This document shows, piece after piece, positions 52,615-61,081 of a DNA stretch of 64,000 nucleotides. The stretch comes from Bacteroidales bacterium UBA4772. Lineage in GTDB: Bacteria; Bacteroidota; Bacteroidia; Bacteroidales; VadinHA17. The notes under the pieces were generated by a model. The model was given only the letters and a program-made list of their open reading frames with translations. It was not told the origin of the DNA and did not search any database. Both the position numbers and the translations under genes were made by a program. Within the stretch, counting starts at the first letter, position 1, and each line of letters starts with the position of its first letter. The stretch is taken from the NCBI GenBank assembly GCA_002403305.1, contig DHHM01000022.1, forward strand, positions 184,641 to 248,640. Reading direction: 5' to 3'.

Positions 52615-53811
52615 TCAGAAGGCTGCCAGCAGCAGGTTGATATCCTTTGAGAGTATCCCGAACTTCTGTCCCAGCGCCTCGTTGGTGAGGATGCCGTTAT
52701 AGATGTATACTCCGTCGCGCAGTCCGGTATTGAATTTGAGCATGGGTGTTATGCCGCCGGCATCGGATATTTCCTGCATAAGGGGTCTGAAGACGTTGCT
52801 CAGTGCTATGGAGGCTGTCTTGGGCACCCGTGACGGCAGGTTCCATGCAGAGTAGTGTATCACCCCGTGCTTTTCATAGATGGGATCTTTTATTGCCCGC
52901 GGCTCCGTTGTCTCCACGCATCCGCCCGTATCGATGCTGAGGTCCACTATCACCGATCCGCGCTTCATCCCCTGAACCATCTCGTCGGTGACATAGAACC
53001 ACGGCATGAGTATGTTGGTTGAGAGCGCCCCTATGAGCACGTCGGCCGATTTCAGGGCTTTCTGCAGTACCTGCGGATGGAAGGTGGACGTATATAGTCT
53101 CTGACCGAGCAGGTTCTGAAAATTACGCAGGCGGTGCACCGAGGTATCGAACACCCTCACTATCGCACCCAGGCCCAGGGCTGCACGGGCAGCGTATTCA
53201 CCGGCGGTGTTGGCACCGATGATTACCACCTCCGTGGGAGTCACCCCGGTCACTCCGCCAAGCATCACCCCCTTTCCTCCGGAGGTGGTGCTGAGGTATT
53301 CCGAGGCGAGGAGGACGGACGTGATGCCGCTGATCTCGCTCATTGACTCCACGACTGGCAGCATGCCGTCACTGTCCCTGATCTTTTCGCTTGCCAGCGC
53401 CGTCACCCTCTTGCGCATCATCAGCGCAATGGTCTCCTCGTTCATGGTGGCAGCATTCATGAAGGAGATCACTATCTGTCCGCCCCTGAGCATGGAAGCC
53501 TCCTCGCGTGTAAACGGAGCAATCTTTATGACAAAGTCGCAGCCATAAATCTTCTGTGACGTGTCAGTCACCATGGCCCCGTTGTCACTGTATTCCCTGT
53601 CACTGAATCCTGCAGCCACTCCCGCTCCCGTCTCCAGGAAGACATCGTGGCCGGCATCGGTGAGTATCTTCACGGCTTCGGGGGTGAGTGCAATGCGCTT
53701 CTCATCATCAAGAACGTCATGCGGCATGCCTATGGACATATGACGTCTGCCTACGGTCTTTTCAATCAGCTCTTCCTGAGGCATGAAGGCGCTTCTGGCA
53801 GGTTCAGTCAT
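52615..53811 (-). CDS. Alanine-dehydrogenase/transhydrogenase-like NAD(H) protein
   Basis: A 398-residue protein of the alanine dehydrogenase/PntA family. The N-terminal substrate-side arginine is kept (DEKRIALTP), the NAD Rossmann region is VVIIGANTAGEYAARAALGLGA near residue 195, and the VDLSIDTGGCVETTEP aspartate is kept. By alignment to Bacillus alanine dehydrogenase, the catalytic Lys (VKVKEP) reads VIKIAPF and the catalytic His (TYLHLAAE) reads SFMNAATM. Ordinary alanine dehydrogenase activity is therefore uncertain. It has its own -7 box. Confidence 0.75.
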   Translation of the reverse strand: MTEPARSAFMPQEELIEKTVGRRHMSIGMPHDVLDDEKRIALTPEAVKILTDAGHDVFLETGAGVAAGFSDREYSDNGAMVTDTSQKIYGCDFVIKIAPFTREEASMLRGGQIVISFMNAATMNEETIALMMRKRVTALASEKIRDSDGMLPVVESMSEISGITSVLLASEYLSTTSGGKGVMLGGVTGVTPTEVVIIGANTAGEYAARAALGLGAIVRVFDTSVHRLRNFQNLLGQRLYTSTFHPQVLQKALKSADVLIGALSTNILMPWFYVTDEMVQGMKRGSVIVDLSIDTGGCVETTEPRAIKDPIYEKHGVIHYSAWNLPSRVPKTASIALSNVFRPLMQEISDAGGITPMLKFNTGLRDGVYIYNGILTNEALGQKFGILSKDINLLLAAF

Positions 53812-53857
53812 CTGGCTTCGTTTTAAAGGGTTAAACGGAAGAATATATTCGGCATAT

Positions 53858-53865
53858 CAAAATTA
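53858..53865 (-). promoter_or_regulatory. -7 box for the alanine-dehydrogenase-like gene
   Basis: The minus strand reads TAATTTTG, an exact TANNTTTG match, 46 bases upstream of the start, in the gap after tsaE. No -33 element is seen. Confidence 0.4.
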
Positions 53866-53904
53866 AGATTTTAATCGTACGGAAAGCAGAGAGAGGCTGA
53901 TAAT

Positions 53905-54366
53905 TCAGAGGACAGGTGCCGCAGGTGGTGCGATGAGGGTCTCCGGTGGTGCGGAGAGCGTCTCAATGACCCTGCCGCCGTCGGCGGTGACGGTGATCGA
54001 CACTCTCAGGGTGTCAGGCGGCAGAAGGGGTTCAATGAGTTCAGGCCACTCCATGAAGCAGGGAGATTCGGAGGCGAAGTACTCCTCAATACCGAAGTCG
54101 AGTACCTCTGAGATTTTACTGATACGGTAAAAATCAAAATGATATACCGGCGGGCCGTCGGGGCGGATGTACTCATTGATGAGCGTGAATGTGGGGCTGG
54201 TGACGGTGTCGGTGACGCCCATCTCCCGGCAGAGGGCCTTGATGAAGGTGGTCTTGCCTGACCCCATCTGGCCGTAAAAGGCAATAATCCTGCTGCCGGA
54301 CGTCTCCCTGAGGAAATGCCTGGCTGCTTCGGGCAGACGACTCCTGTCACTTATCACCAGCTTCAT
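53905..54366 (-). CDS. tsaE: tRNA threonylcarbamoyladenosine biosynthesis ATPase TsaE
   Basis: A 153-residue P-loop protein that works with TsaB/TsaD to form t6A37 in tRNA. Walker A is GQMGSGKTTFI near residue 33; TSPTFTLINEY near 58 and YHFDFYRI near 74 are family signatures, and the CFMEWPEL strand follows. The ~20-residue C-terminal tail is proline/alanine-rich. It lies 18 bases after porX and is probably in the same transcript. Confidence 0.94.
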   Translation of the reverse strand: MKLVISDRSRLPEAARHFLRETSGSRIIAFYGQMGSGKTTFIKALCREMGVTDTVTSPTFTLINEYIRPDGPPVYHFDFYRISKISEVLDFGIEEYFASESPCFMEWPELIEPLLPPDTLRVSITVTADGGRVIETLSAPPETLIAPPAAPVL

Positions 54367-54384
54367 GAGGCAAAAATAATCTTT

Positions 54385-55938
54385 TTATACTGGCTCAAGC
54401 AGAGCCAGAGGAAGCATCATCTCCTGCAGGGAGACGCCACCATGCTGGAACGAGTCGCGGTAATATGAGACTATTTGGTTAAAGTTGTTGGGGTAGACCA
54501 GGAAGTCGTTGCCGGTGGCAAAGATGTACTTTGAGGTGATGTTCGTCATCGGCAGACCTGCCTTTGCCGGTGCGGTGATCTCAAACACCTCGCGGGGGTT
54601 GTAGTCGAGGTTTCTTCCCGTCTTGTAGCGCAGGTTCATGGAGGTCTGCCTGTCGCCCACCACCTTCAGGGGTTTCTGCACCTTTACCGATCCGTGGTCA
54701 GTGGTGATGACCACCCTCGCACCCCTGGCGGAGATAATCCTGAGGAGCTCAAGCAGTGGAGAGTGGATGAACCATGAATGTGTGAGTGAGAGCCAGGAGG
54801 CCTCGTCGCCCGTCATGTCACGAAGTACATTCACTTCTGTGCGGGCATGGCTGAGCATATCAACAAAGTTATAGACAATGACATACAGATCATGTGTCAG
54901 CAGCTGTGACGCCTTGTCATTCAGGCTTCTCCCCTCGGCGTCAGAGCTCACCTTGCTGTAACCCCACCTGCATGTGATGCCTGCTCTCTGCAGGTTTTTG
55001 GCCAGCAGCTTCTCCTCGTTGAGGTTCTTACCCTCCTCCTCGTGGTCGCTGATCCAGTATTCAGGCATCATCTCACCGATGGATGCCGGCATCAGTCCCG
55101 AGAAGAGTGCATTGCGCGAGTACTGCGTCGTTGTCGGCAGTATGCTCATATAGAGCTCTTCCGACACCGTACGCATTATCTGCCTCAGGTCCGCCGCGAT
55201 CGTCTGCCACTGGTCGAGGCGCATGTTGTCAATGATGATGAAGAAAAGGGGCGACCCCTGCCTGACCAGGGGGAATATCCTTTTTGACATCACGGCGGGG
55301 GAGAGGAGCGGCTTATCATCCGTCTCTGCTGACATCCACCCCGGGTAGTTGCCCGATACATACCTGGCAAAGGCCCTGTTGGCATCGGATTCCTGCATTC
55401 GCAGTACCTCCATCATGCCGGGGTCTGAAGATCTGGCGAGCTCCGCCTGCCAGAAGGTGAGCTTGCGGTACAGGTCGCTCCACTGCCCGAAGGTTGACGA
55501 TGCAGAGATCATCTCCGATATTGCCCCGAACTCCTCCCTGAAGAGAGTGGTGGTCTGGCGGGTGACGATGTCGTCAATGTTGAGTATCCGTTTCAGCGAG
55601 AGGAGTATCTGCTGCGGCTTGACGGGCTTGATGAGATAATCGGCTATCTGTGACCCGATGGCGGCATCCATGATCTCCTCCTCCTCGCTCTTCGTGATCA
55701 TGACCACAGGGATCGACGGCCTGATGGACTTGATACGGCGGAGCGTCTCAATACCGCTCAGTCCGGGCATATATTCGTCGAGGAAGATAATGTCATAGGG
55801 TCTCTCCATGACCATGTTAATGGCATCATTGCCGGAATGGCATGTCTCAGTCTCAAACCCCTTTTCCCTGAGGAAGAGGATATGAGACCTGAGCACTCCC
55901 ACCTCATCATCGACCCAAAGTATTCTTATCTGGCTCAC
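54385..55938 (-). CDS. porX: T9SS regulator PorX (receiver plus PglZ-type domain)
   Basis: A 517-residue response regulator with an N-terminal receiver domain: acidic pair D10/D11, phospho-acceptor Asp54 in IIFLDEYMPG, Thr in VVMITKS and Lys in YLIKPVKP. A helical linker (about 120-200) leads to an alkaline-phosphatase-fold PglZ domain (about 215-517, with FFIIIDNMRLDQWQTI and VVITTDHGSVKV metal-site stretches). In relatives PorX with kinase PorY controls T9SS genes and has nucleotide phosphodiesterase-type activity. The length and domain order match PorX exactly. Confidence 0.93.
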   Translation of the reverse strand: MSQIRILWVDDEVGVLRSHILFLREKGFETETCHSGNDAINMVMERPYDIIFLDEYMPGLSGIETLRRIKSIRPSIPVVMITKSEEEEIMDAAIGSQIADYLIKPVKPQQILLSLKRILNIDDIVTRQTTTLFREEFGAISEMISASSTFGQWSDLYRKLTFWQAELARSSDPGMMEVLRMQESDANRAFARYVSGNYPGWMSAETDDKPLLSPAVMSKRIFPLVRQGSPLFFIIIDNMRLDQWQTIAADLRQIMRTVSEELYMSILPTTTQYSRNALFSGLMPASIGEMMPEYWISDHEEEGKNLNEEKLLAKNLQRAGITCRWGYSKVSSDAEGRSLNDKASQLLTHDLYVIVYNFVDMLSHARTEVNVLRDMTGDEASWLSLTHSWFIHSPLLELLRIISARGARVVITTDHGSVKVQKPLKVVGDRQTSMNLRYKTGRNLDYNPREVFEITAPAKAGLPMTNITSKYIFATGNDFLVYPNNFNQIVSYYRDSFQHGGVSLQEMMLPLALLEPV

Positions 55939-55953
55939 CGTCTCACCATTGTA

Positions 55954-58605
55954 TTACCTGACCGCTCCATATTCCTTCCTGTAAAAGATGAGATATCTGT
56001 CAATGTCCTTGTCCTCCCTGAAATTCTCCAGGTTATCGCGACTGATCTGCCGGACAGATAGATCGGCACTGTCGGCCTCACGTATGTGTGTTGCAGGATC
56101 GAAGGCGGTGATCCATGCCTCAGCCTCCGCTGCATCACTGAAGGGCCCGGTGGTTATCAGGATGTAACCCCTGTCTACGGCGGTACCCTGGGTGGTGTAA
56201 TTCATTTCCGGGTAGGTATCGAGGTTATAGTTGATGACGTCAAAGACCATCTGGTTCATGTTTGCCGCGGCATTGCCGGCGATGATCATCACCCAGTGAG
56301 GCTGCCGGCGATCGGAGTGATATATCTCTTCAGCGATGCGTATATCTTCAGCCTCTTTCACGGCCGGCATCTCCCTTCTGAGGAAGTCAGTTATCTCGGC
56401 GGCCCGTCTGCCTTCATCAGTTGCGGGGTATCTTGCCACCAGCGAGTCCAGTTTTTCCTTGTACGCCATCTCGCCCTCGATGGCACCGGTGGCCATGGCA
56501 TCGAGCAGCATGAACTTGGGCGTCAGCTCATGTTCCGGATAGAGTCTTGCGGTCTCACTGCTGATGGCCTGTGCCACGGCATATTGTTGAGCGGAGAATG
56601 CCTCCCAGGCCTCTTCGTATTTTCTTGCGGCCATGGCAGCCTGTTCCTGCTGTCTTCTGACGTAGTCAGGGTCGGAAAGGATGAGGGCAAATTCCGTATC
56701 GGGGTGTGAAGCCAGAAGTTCGGATCTACGTCTCTCGGCCCTGGCGGGGTCACTGTCGCGCAGAAGCCTGTATAGTTCGTAAAGGGCCTCTGCCTTTATC
56801 CTGTCGTCATTGCCGGTGCGTGATGCCTGCTCAAGCGACTCTGCTGCCTTGAGGGTGTCACCCAGGCGTGAGGCCAGTATTTTACCCTCGCCGAGGAGTG
56901 CTGTGGCACTCCTGCTGACGGAGAGTCTCATGAGTGAGTCGGTGAGGGGCAGGTCACGAAGGTAATACTCCTGTGTCAACGCTGGTGCCACCGCGGCGGT
57001 GTCACCGGCGCGGTTCTGCTCTCGTTCCTCTGCCGCAGTGCCGTTGCTGAAGGCGGCGCGTGCCTTGTTTGCACGTCTCCAGTTGTCTTCAAGCCTTCTC
57101 TCACCCCAGCGGCGCCTGAACTCTGTACGGCCGAAAGTGAGTGCCGACTGGTTGTAGAAGTACCAGCCGCCCTCGGCAGTGATGGCCCCGCGGTAACGTT
57201 GTTCATTTTCGTAGTACTGACCCATGTTGTACCTGTCGCTGCCGTCACCGGAAGCGGCTTTTCTCTGCTCTTCCTCAGCCGTCCGCATTATCCCTGCGAT
57301 TAGTGCATCGCGTTCTGCCGGGGTCATGGAGGCCACCCGGCGGAGACTGTCTTCGGTCACTATCACGCTGTGAAACTCTGCATACTCACTCAGGTCGGTG
57401 GTCCTGCGACTGATACGGTCGTAACCGGGAAACTGCCTGTCAATAAGGTAGGTGGCGCTGTCATAATAGTTCCAGGCGGTCATATAGTCAGGCAGTGAAT
57501 AGTAGTGTTCACCAAGAGCGAGGTATGAGCGTGCCTTCTGCCGGCTGTTGACGGTGCTGCTGGCTGCTGCCTGTGACCAGAGCTTCAGGGCTTCGTCACT
57601 GTTGCCCCGTCGCATCTCCAGCTCGCCCAGGGCGAAATAGATCTGGTCAAGGTAATCAGTGTTCTTGGAGTCGCGCAGCATCCTGCGGAGCGACTTCATA
57701 AGGTCCTCAGCGTCACCCCGGGATATGTCGGTCACCCCTGCAAGGTTGATGCCTGCATTGAACTCGAGGTCATACGGCGGGTTCATACTTATCACCTGGC
57801 TGAAATATCGTGTTGACAGGTCGTTGTTGCCGGCAGCCCGGCATACCTGGGCGAGCAGGTAGGTGAGCCGCACCCGGGCATCCTTGTCGCTGGTGTAGTC
57901 TGTTGCGCCGGTGAGGGGGGTGATGGCATCACCGTACCTCTCCTGCCTGAGCAGGATGTCAGCCTCTGTGGAGTAGTACATGGCTTTCAGCGGACGCGAC
58001 AGACTCCCGGGCTCGCCGACGGTACGCAGCAGGCGGGTGGCCTCGGCATAATTACCCTCCTCAGTCTGTATCCGTGCCATCCAGATGCCTGATTCGGTGA
58101 CGATATCCGGGTCGGTGGCTATGCTTATGGCAAATGAGAAGGATGAACGGGCGGCCATGAAGTTTTTCTGATGGAACTGTGCCTTGGCCATGAGAATATA
58201 GGCATCATCAACCCATTCATTGTATTCCCGCCGGTTGTAGAACTCCTCGCTGCGTTCGTCATTACCCCTGCGCTTTGTCTCATCAGGCCTGGCAGTGATG
58301 GAATGCAGCGCTATTACCTTTGAGGCCTTCTGTATGGCACGTTCCATATCTGAGGAGGCCGCCCTGGCAGACTCGGGTGCTGAATACTCGAACACAGGCA
58401 GTAATTCGCTGTAATCATCACGGTGTGAAGTTTTTATCTTCTCCAGCCCGGCCCTGTAGGCTTCATTGCCATTGAACCAGATGTTGTATTTTGAGATGAG
58501 TGAATGGTAGAAACGGCTCGAGCCGGTGTTCTTTTCCACGGAACATCCGGCCAGGGTCAGGGTGAGAAGGATGATCACCGCTGCATGATATACTGAGCGC
58601 CTCAC
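55954..58605 (-). CDS. porW: T9SS lipoprotein PorW/SprE (TPR protein)
   Basis: A protein of about 884 residues: lipoprotein signal ending LTLAGC, then the family-diagnostic SSRFYHSLISKYNIWFNGNEAYRAGLEKIK, many TPR-like helical pairs to about residue 760, and a C-terminal domain of about 110 residues. PorW/SprE is an outer-membrane lipoprotein needed for T9SS, linking the PorK/N ring to the translocon. No ATG exists before the signal; GTG at 58603-58605 is the likeliest start, with two TTG codons just upstream. porX follows after 15 bases. Confidence 0.92.
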   Translation of the reverse strand: MRRSVYHAAVIILLTLTLAGCSVEKNTGSSRFYHSLISKYNIWFNGNEAYRAGLEKIKTSHRDDYSELLPVFEYSAPESARAASSDMERAIQKASKVIALHSITARPDETKRRGNDERSEEFYNRREYNEWVDDAYILMAKAQFHQKNFMAARSSFSFAISIATDPDIVTESGIWMARIQTEEGNYAEATRLLRTVGEPGSLSRPLKAMYYSTEADILLRQERYGDAITPLTGATDYTSDKDARVRLTYLLAQVCRAAGNNDLSTRYFSQVISMNPPYDLEFNAGINLAGVTDISRGDAEDLMKSLRRMLRDSKNTDYLDQIYFALGELEMRRGNSDEALKLWSQAAASSTVNSRQKARSYLALGEHYYSLPDYMTAWNYYDSATYLIDRQFPGYDRISRRTTDLSEYAEFHSVIVTEDSLRRVASMTPAERDALIAGIMRTAEEEQRKAASGDGSDRYNMGQYYENEQRYRGAITAEGGWYFYNQSALTFGRTEFRRRWGERRLEDNWRRANKARAAFSNGTAAEEREQNRAGDTAAVAPALTQEYYLRDLPLTDSLMRLSVSRSATALLGEGKILASRLGDTLKAAESLEQASRTGNDDRIKAEALYELYRLLRDSDPARAERRRSELLASHPDTEFALILSDPDYVRRQQEQAAMAARKYEEAWEAFSAQQYAVAQAISSETARLYPEHELTPKFMLLDAMATGAIEGEMAYKEKLDSLVARYPATDEGRRAAEITDFLRREMPAVKEAEDIRIAEEIYHSDRRQPHWVMIIAGNAAANMNQMVFDVINYNLDTYPEMNYTTQGTAVDRGYILITTGPFSDAAEAEAWITAFDPATHIREADSADLSVRQISRDNLENFREDKDIDRYLIFYRKEYGAVR

Positions 58606-58657
58606 TCTCAACAAAGAGGGTTTATATTGATAACTTCACAGGTGTGCCAAAAGTATT

Positions 58658-58665
58658 CAAACTTA
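58658..58665 (-). promoter_or_regulatory. -7 box for porW-porX-tsaE
   Basis: The minus strand reads TAAGTTTG, an exact TANNTTTG match, about 52 bases upstream of the porW start. No -33 element stands at the usual spacing. The rest of the gap to mrp (58666-58786) shows nothing recognisable. Confidence 0.4.
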
Positions 58666-58786
58666 CACAAAAACGTATGATTTTGCACAGACAGATACAA
58701 ATCAGGGTCAACGCCCCGCTTTATTCAGGAGCGGTGAGGAGTGGAAGTCAGAAACCTGCCGGTGCTGTAAACTCACCCTGCCGATC

Positions 58787-59887
58787 TCACTTTACTTCCA
58801 CCCTTTTCGTGGGAGCCATCTCCGCATTGCGTTTTTCAACTCTCTGTATGACTGACTCCGCCAGGGAGAGGAAGGCAACTCCCGTGGCGCTGTCATTGAG
58901 TGCGTCAGGGGTGCCGGCATCGCCTCCGTCGCAGATGCTCTCAACGATGGGTATCTGACCCAGGAGATCTGTTCCTGTCTCGGCAGCCAGCCTGCTGCCA
59001 CCGTCCTTTCCGAAGATGTAGTACTTTTTATCCGGCAGCTCGGGAGGGGTGAAGAATGACATGTTCTCAACCAGCCCCAGCACGGGAACGTTGATGGACT
59101 CACTCCGGAACATCGCGATGCCCTTACGGGCGTCGGCAAGAGCCACCTCCTGCGGTGTTGTCACCACTATCGCTCCGGTGACAGGCACCTCCTGTACCAG
59201 TGTCAGATGAATGTCGCTGGTGCCGGGAGGGAGGTCGAAGATGAGATAGTCAAGCTCACCCCAGTCGCCCTGTCCTATCAGCTGCTTGAGAAAACTGCTT
59301 GCCATGGGTCCCCGCCATATGACAGCATCGGATCCCTTGACGAAGAAGCCTATGGATAGTACCTTAATACCGTGTTTGACCATCGGGATGATCAGATCTC
59401 TGCCCTCTTCCTTACGCACCTCGGGCCGGTAACTTTCAGAATCGAGCATGCGCGGCACGGAGGGCCCGAAGATATCAGCATCGAGCAGTCCCGTGGCATA
59501 GCCTTTGCGCGCCAGCGCCACCGCCAGGTTGACGGCAACGGTTGACTTGCCCACTCCTCCCTTTCCGGAGGAGACGGCAATGATGTTCTTTACTCCGGGA
59601 AGAACCTCCCGTTTCGGGACGGTCATCTTCTCAACCACGATCCGCGGTTTCACCTCTATGGATGAGATGACGGTGTCAGGACCGAGTGCTTCTTTTACCG
59701 CCCTTACGCAGTTGCTCTTCAGTGAGCTCAGAAAGGGATCGTTGGATTTCTCGGGTACCAGGACGATGGCTATACCCTCATCCGATACCGAAATGTCACC
59801 GACCATTCCAAGTGATACGATGTCACTTCCCTTATCTGGATGGGAGACCTTTCTTAGTGCGTTGAGAACCTGTTCTTTTATGGACAT
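58787..59887 (-). CDS. Mrp/NBP35-family Fe-S carrier ATPase
   Basis: A 366-residue protein: an N-terminal MIP18/DUF59-like domain (residues 1-85) and a MinD-type ATPase with deviant Walker A SSGKGGVGKSTVAVNLA near residue 106 and FDLPPGTSDIHLTL near 215. Mrp/ApbC proteins transfer Fe-S clusters, but the C-terminal CxxC that binds the bridging cluster is absent: the segment reads ENMSFFTPPELPDKKYYIFG. The ATG at 59885-59887 was chosen; a longer frame continues into heptad repeats and is an artefact. Confidence 0.9.
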   Translation of the reverse strand: MSIKEQVLNALRKVSHPDKGSDIVSLGMVGDISVSDEGIAIVLVPEKSNDPFLSSLKSNCVRAVKEALGPDTVISSIEVKPRIVVEKMTVPKREVLPGVKNIIAVSSGKGGVGKSTVAVNLAVALARKGYATGLLDADIFGPSVPRMLDSESYRPEVRKEEGRDLIIPMVKHGIKVLSIGFFVKGSDAVIWRGPMASSFLKQLIGQGDWGELDYLIFDLPPGTSDIHLTLVQEVPVTGAIVVTTPQEVALADARKGIAMFRSESINVPVLGLVENMSFFTPPELPDKKYYIFGKDGGSRLAAETGTDLLGQIPIVESICDGGDAGTPDALNDSATGVAFLSLAESVIQRVEKRNAEMAPTKRVEVK

Positions 59888-59895
59888 GATATTTG

Positions 59896-60014
59896 GATTT
59901 GCGATTGTCGATTTGCGATTTGCGATTTGTGATTGTCGATTTGTGATTGTCAATTTGCGATTGTCGATTTGCGATTGTCGATTTGCGATTTGCGATTTGT
60001 GATTGTCGATTTGC
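59896..60014. repeat. Heptad repeat array, 17 units (GATTTGC/GATTGTC)
   Basis: Seventeen uninterrupted 7-base units of only three main kinds (GATTTGC, GATTTGT, GATTGTC), plus one AATTTGC. Units 1-6 and 11-16 are identical, giving a 42-base higher-order repeat. The array begins eight bases upstream of the mrp start codon and fills most of the gap to the alkyltransferase-like gene. Confidence 0.95.
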
Positions 60015-60043
60015 GATTATATACACTAACGTTTGCGTTTTGG

Positions 60044-60406
60044 CTATAGTTCAAGAGAGGGGTCCCAGAACCGCTCCCTGAACTCCAGCACTGTGTCGTT
60101 GTTTATGGTGAAACCCTCATTTTCAAGTAGTTGTTGCATTGTCGACGAGTTTCCGAAGTGGTGTTTCCCGGTAAGCATCCCGTTGCGGTTCACCACCCGG
60201 TGAGCCGGGATGAATCTTTCGGATGAGTGTGACGTGTTGAGGGCCCAGCCCACCATGCGGGCAGCCCCGGCCGTGCCGAGATACCTTGCGATGGCGCCGT
60301 ATGAGGTTATCCGGCCGTGGGGTATCATGCAGGTTACATCGTACACGCGGCAGAAGAAGCTGTAGCTGTCACTCTTACCGGAGCGGACTGATGATTTCTC
60401 TGTCAT
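60044..60406 (-). CDS. Alkyltransferase-like protein (MGMT fold, no active cysteine)
   Basis: A 120-residue protein with only the C-terminal MGMT DNA-binding fold. The helix-turn-helix GRITSYGAIARYLG and recognition segment ARMVGWALN match MGMT, but the alkyl-acceptor PCHRV motif reads PAHRV (cysteine to alanine). Such alkyltransferase-like proteins bind O6-alkylguanine and flag it for nucleotide-excision repair. The start ATG (60404-60406) lies 32 bases inside the 3' end of trmB, so the two overlap in different frames. Confidence 0.9.
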   Translation of the reverse strand: MTEKSSVRSGKSDSYSFFCRVYDVTCMIPHGRITSYGAIARYLGTAGAARMVGWALNTSHSSERFIPAHRVVNRNGMLTGKHHFGNSSTMQQLLENEGFTINNDTVLEFRERFWDPSLEL

Positions 60407-61073
60407 GGGGCAGTCTGAATGTAAGGTATGTGATAGGGAGTCCCTGTTTGAGGAAGATATCTTCGTAGTGTGTTCTGATGGTGAGCAGGGGATCACCCGG
60501 TTTTTCCAGGTATAGGTCGGTAACTGCCGTGACTATCTCCAGCCCGTTGATTTCGGTCACCGACATCGTATAATCGAAGAACTCCCTGTTGTCTGTCTTG
60601 AGGTGTACGAGACCCCCGTCCCTGAGATATTGCCTGTAGAGGTTCAGGAAGACCGGTCCTGAGAGCCTCTTCTTCTCTCTCTTTCTTTTTGGCTGCGGGT
60701 CAGGGAAGGTGAGCCAGATCTCATCTATCTCTCCGGGAGCAAAAAAAGAGCCTGTAAACTCTATCCGCGTTCTCAGGAAGGCAGCGTTGGGGAGTTTCCT
60801 CCGGTGACTCTCCCTGGCCCCTCTCCACATCCTCGCTCCCTTGATGTCTATGCCGATGAAGTTTTTGTCGGGCCAGCGTGAGGCCATCGACACAGTATAC
60901 TCACCATTGCCGCAACCCAGTTCGAGAACGATGGGGTTGCTGTTTCCGAACCACTCACTGTGCCATCTGCCCTTCAGGCTGTGATCTTTCCTGAAGACCT
61001 CCTCAAAGGATGGCTCTATCACATGGTCGAAGCCTTTCATCTCAGCCCACCGTGCCAGTTTGTTCTTTCCCAA
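60375..61073 (-). CDS. trmB: tRNA (guanine-N7-)-methyltransferase
   Basis: A 232-residue enzyme making m7G46 in tRNA. The SAM-binding LELGCGNGEYTVSMA is near residue 51, FIGIDIKGARMWRG near 73, and the catalytic EIWLTFPDPQPKRKREKKR near 118. The length is normal for Bacteroidota. It lies eight bases after gldH and overlaps the alkyltransferase-like gene, so gldH, trmB and the latter probably share a transcript. Confidence 0.95.
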   Translation of the reverse strand: MGKNKLARWAEMKGFDHVIEPSFEEVFRKDHSLKGRWHSEWFGNSNPIVLELGCGNGEYTVSMASRWPDKNFIGIDIKGARMWRGARESHRRKLPNAAFLRTRIEFTGSFFAPGEIDEIWLTFPDPQPKRKREKKRLSGPVFLNLYRQYLRDGGLVHLKTDNREFFDYTMSVTEINGLEIVTAVTDLYLEKPGDPLLTIRTHYEDIFLKQGLPITYLTFRLPHDREIISPLR

Positions 61074-61081
61074 AGCCTCTC

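Noticed and set aside
54385..55938. PglZ domain suggesting a BREX phage-defence system
   Set aside because: The receiver domain, 517-residue length and the porW neighbour identify PorX; no BrxC, PglX or BrxL genes are nearby.
59896..60014. Possible CRISPR array
   Set aside because: Units are 7 bases with no spacers, and no cas genes are present.
59832..60026. Open frame with IANRKSQIANRKS-type repeated peptide upstream of mrp
   Set aside because: The 7-residue periodicity is a by-product of the 7-base DNA repeat (3 x 7 = 21 bases). The sequence is translated open in several frames and has no other support.
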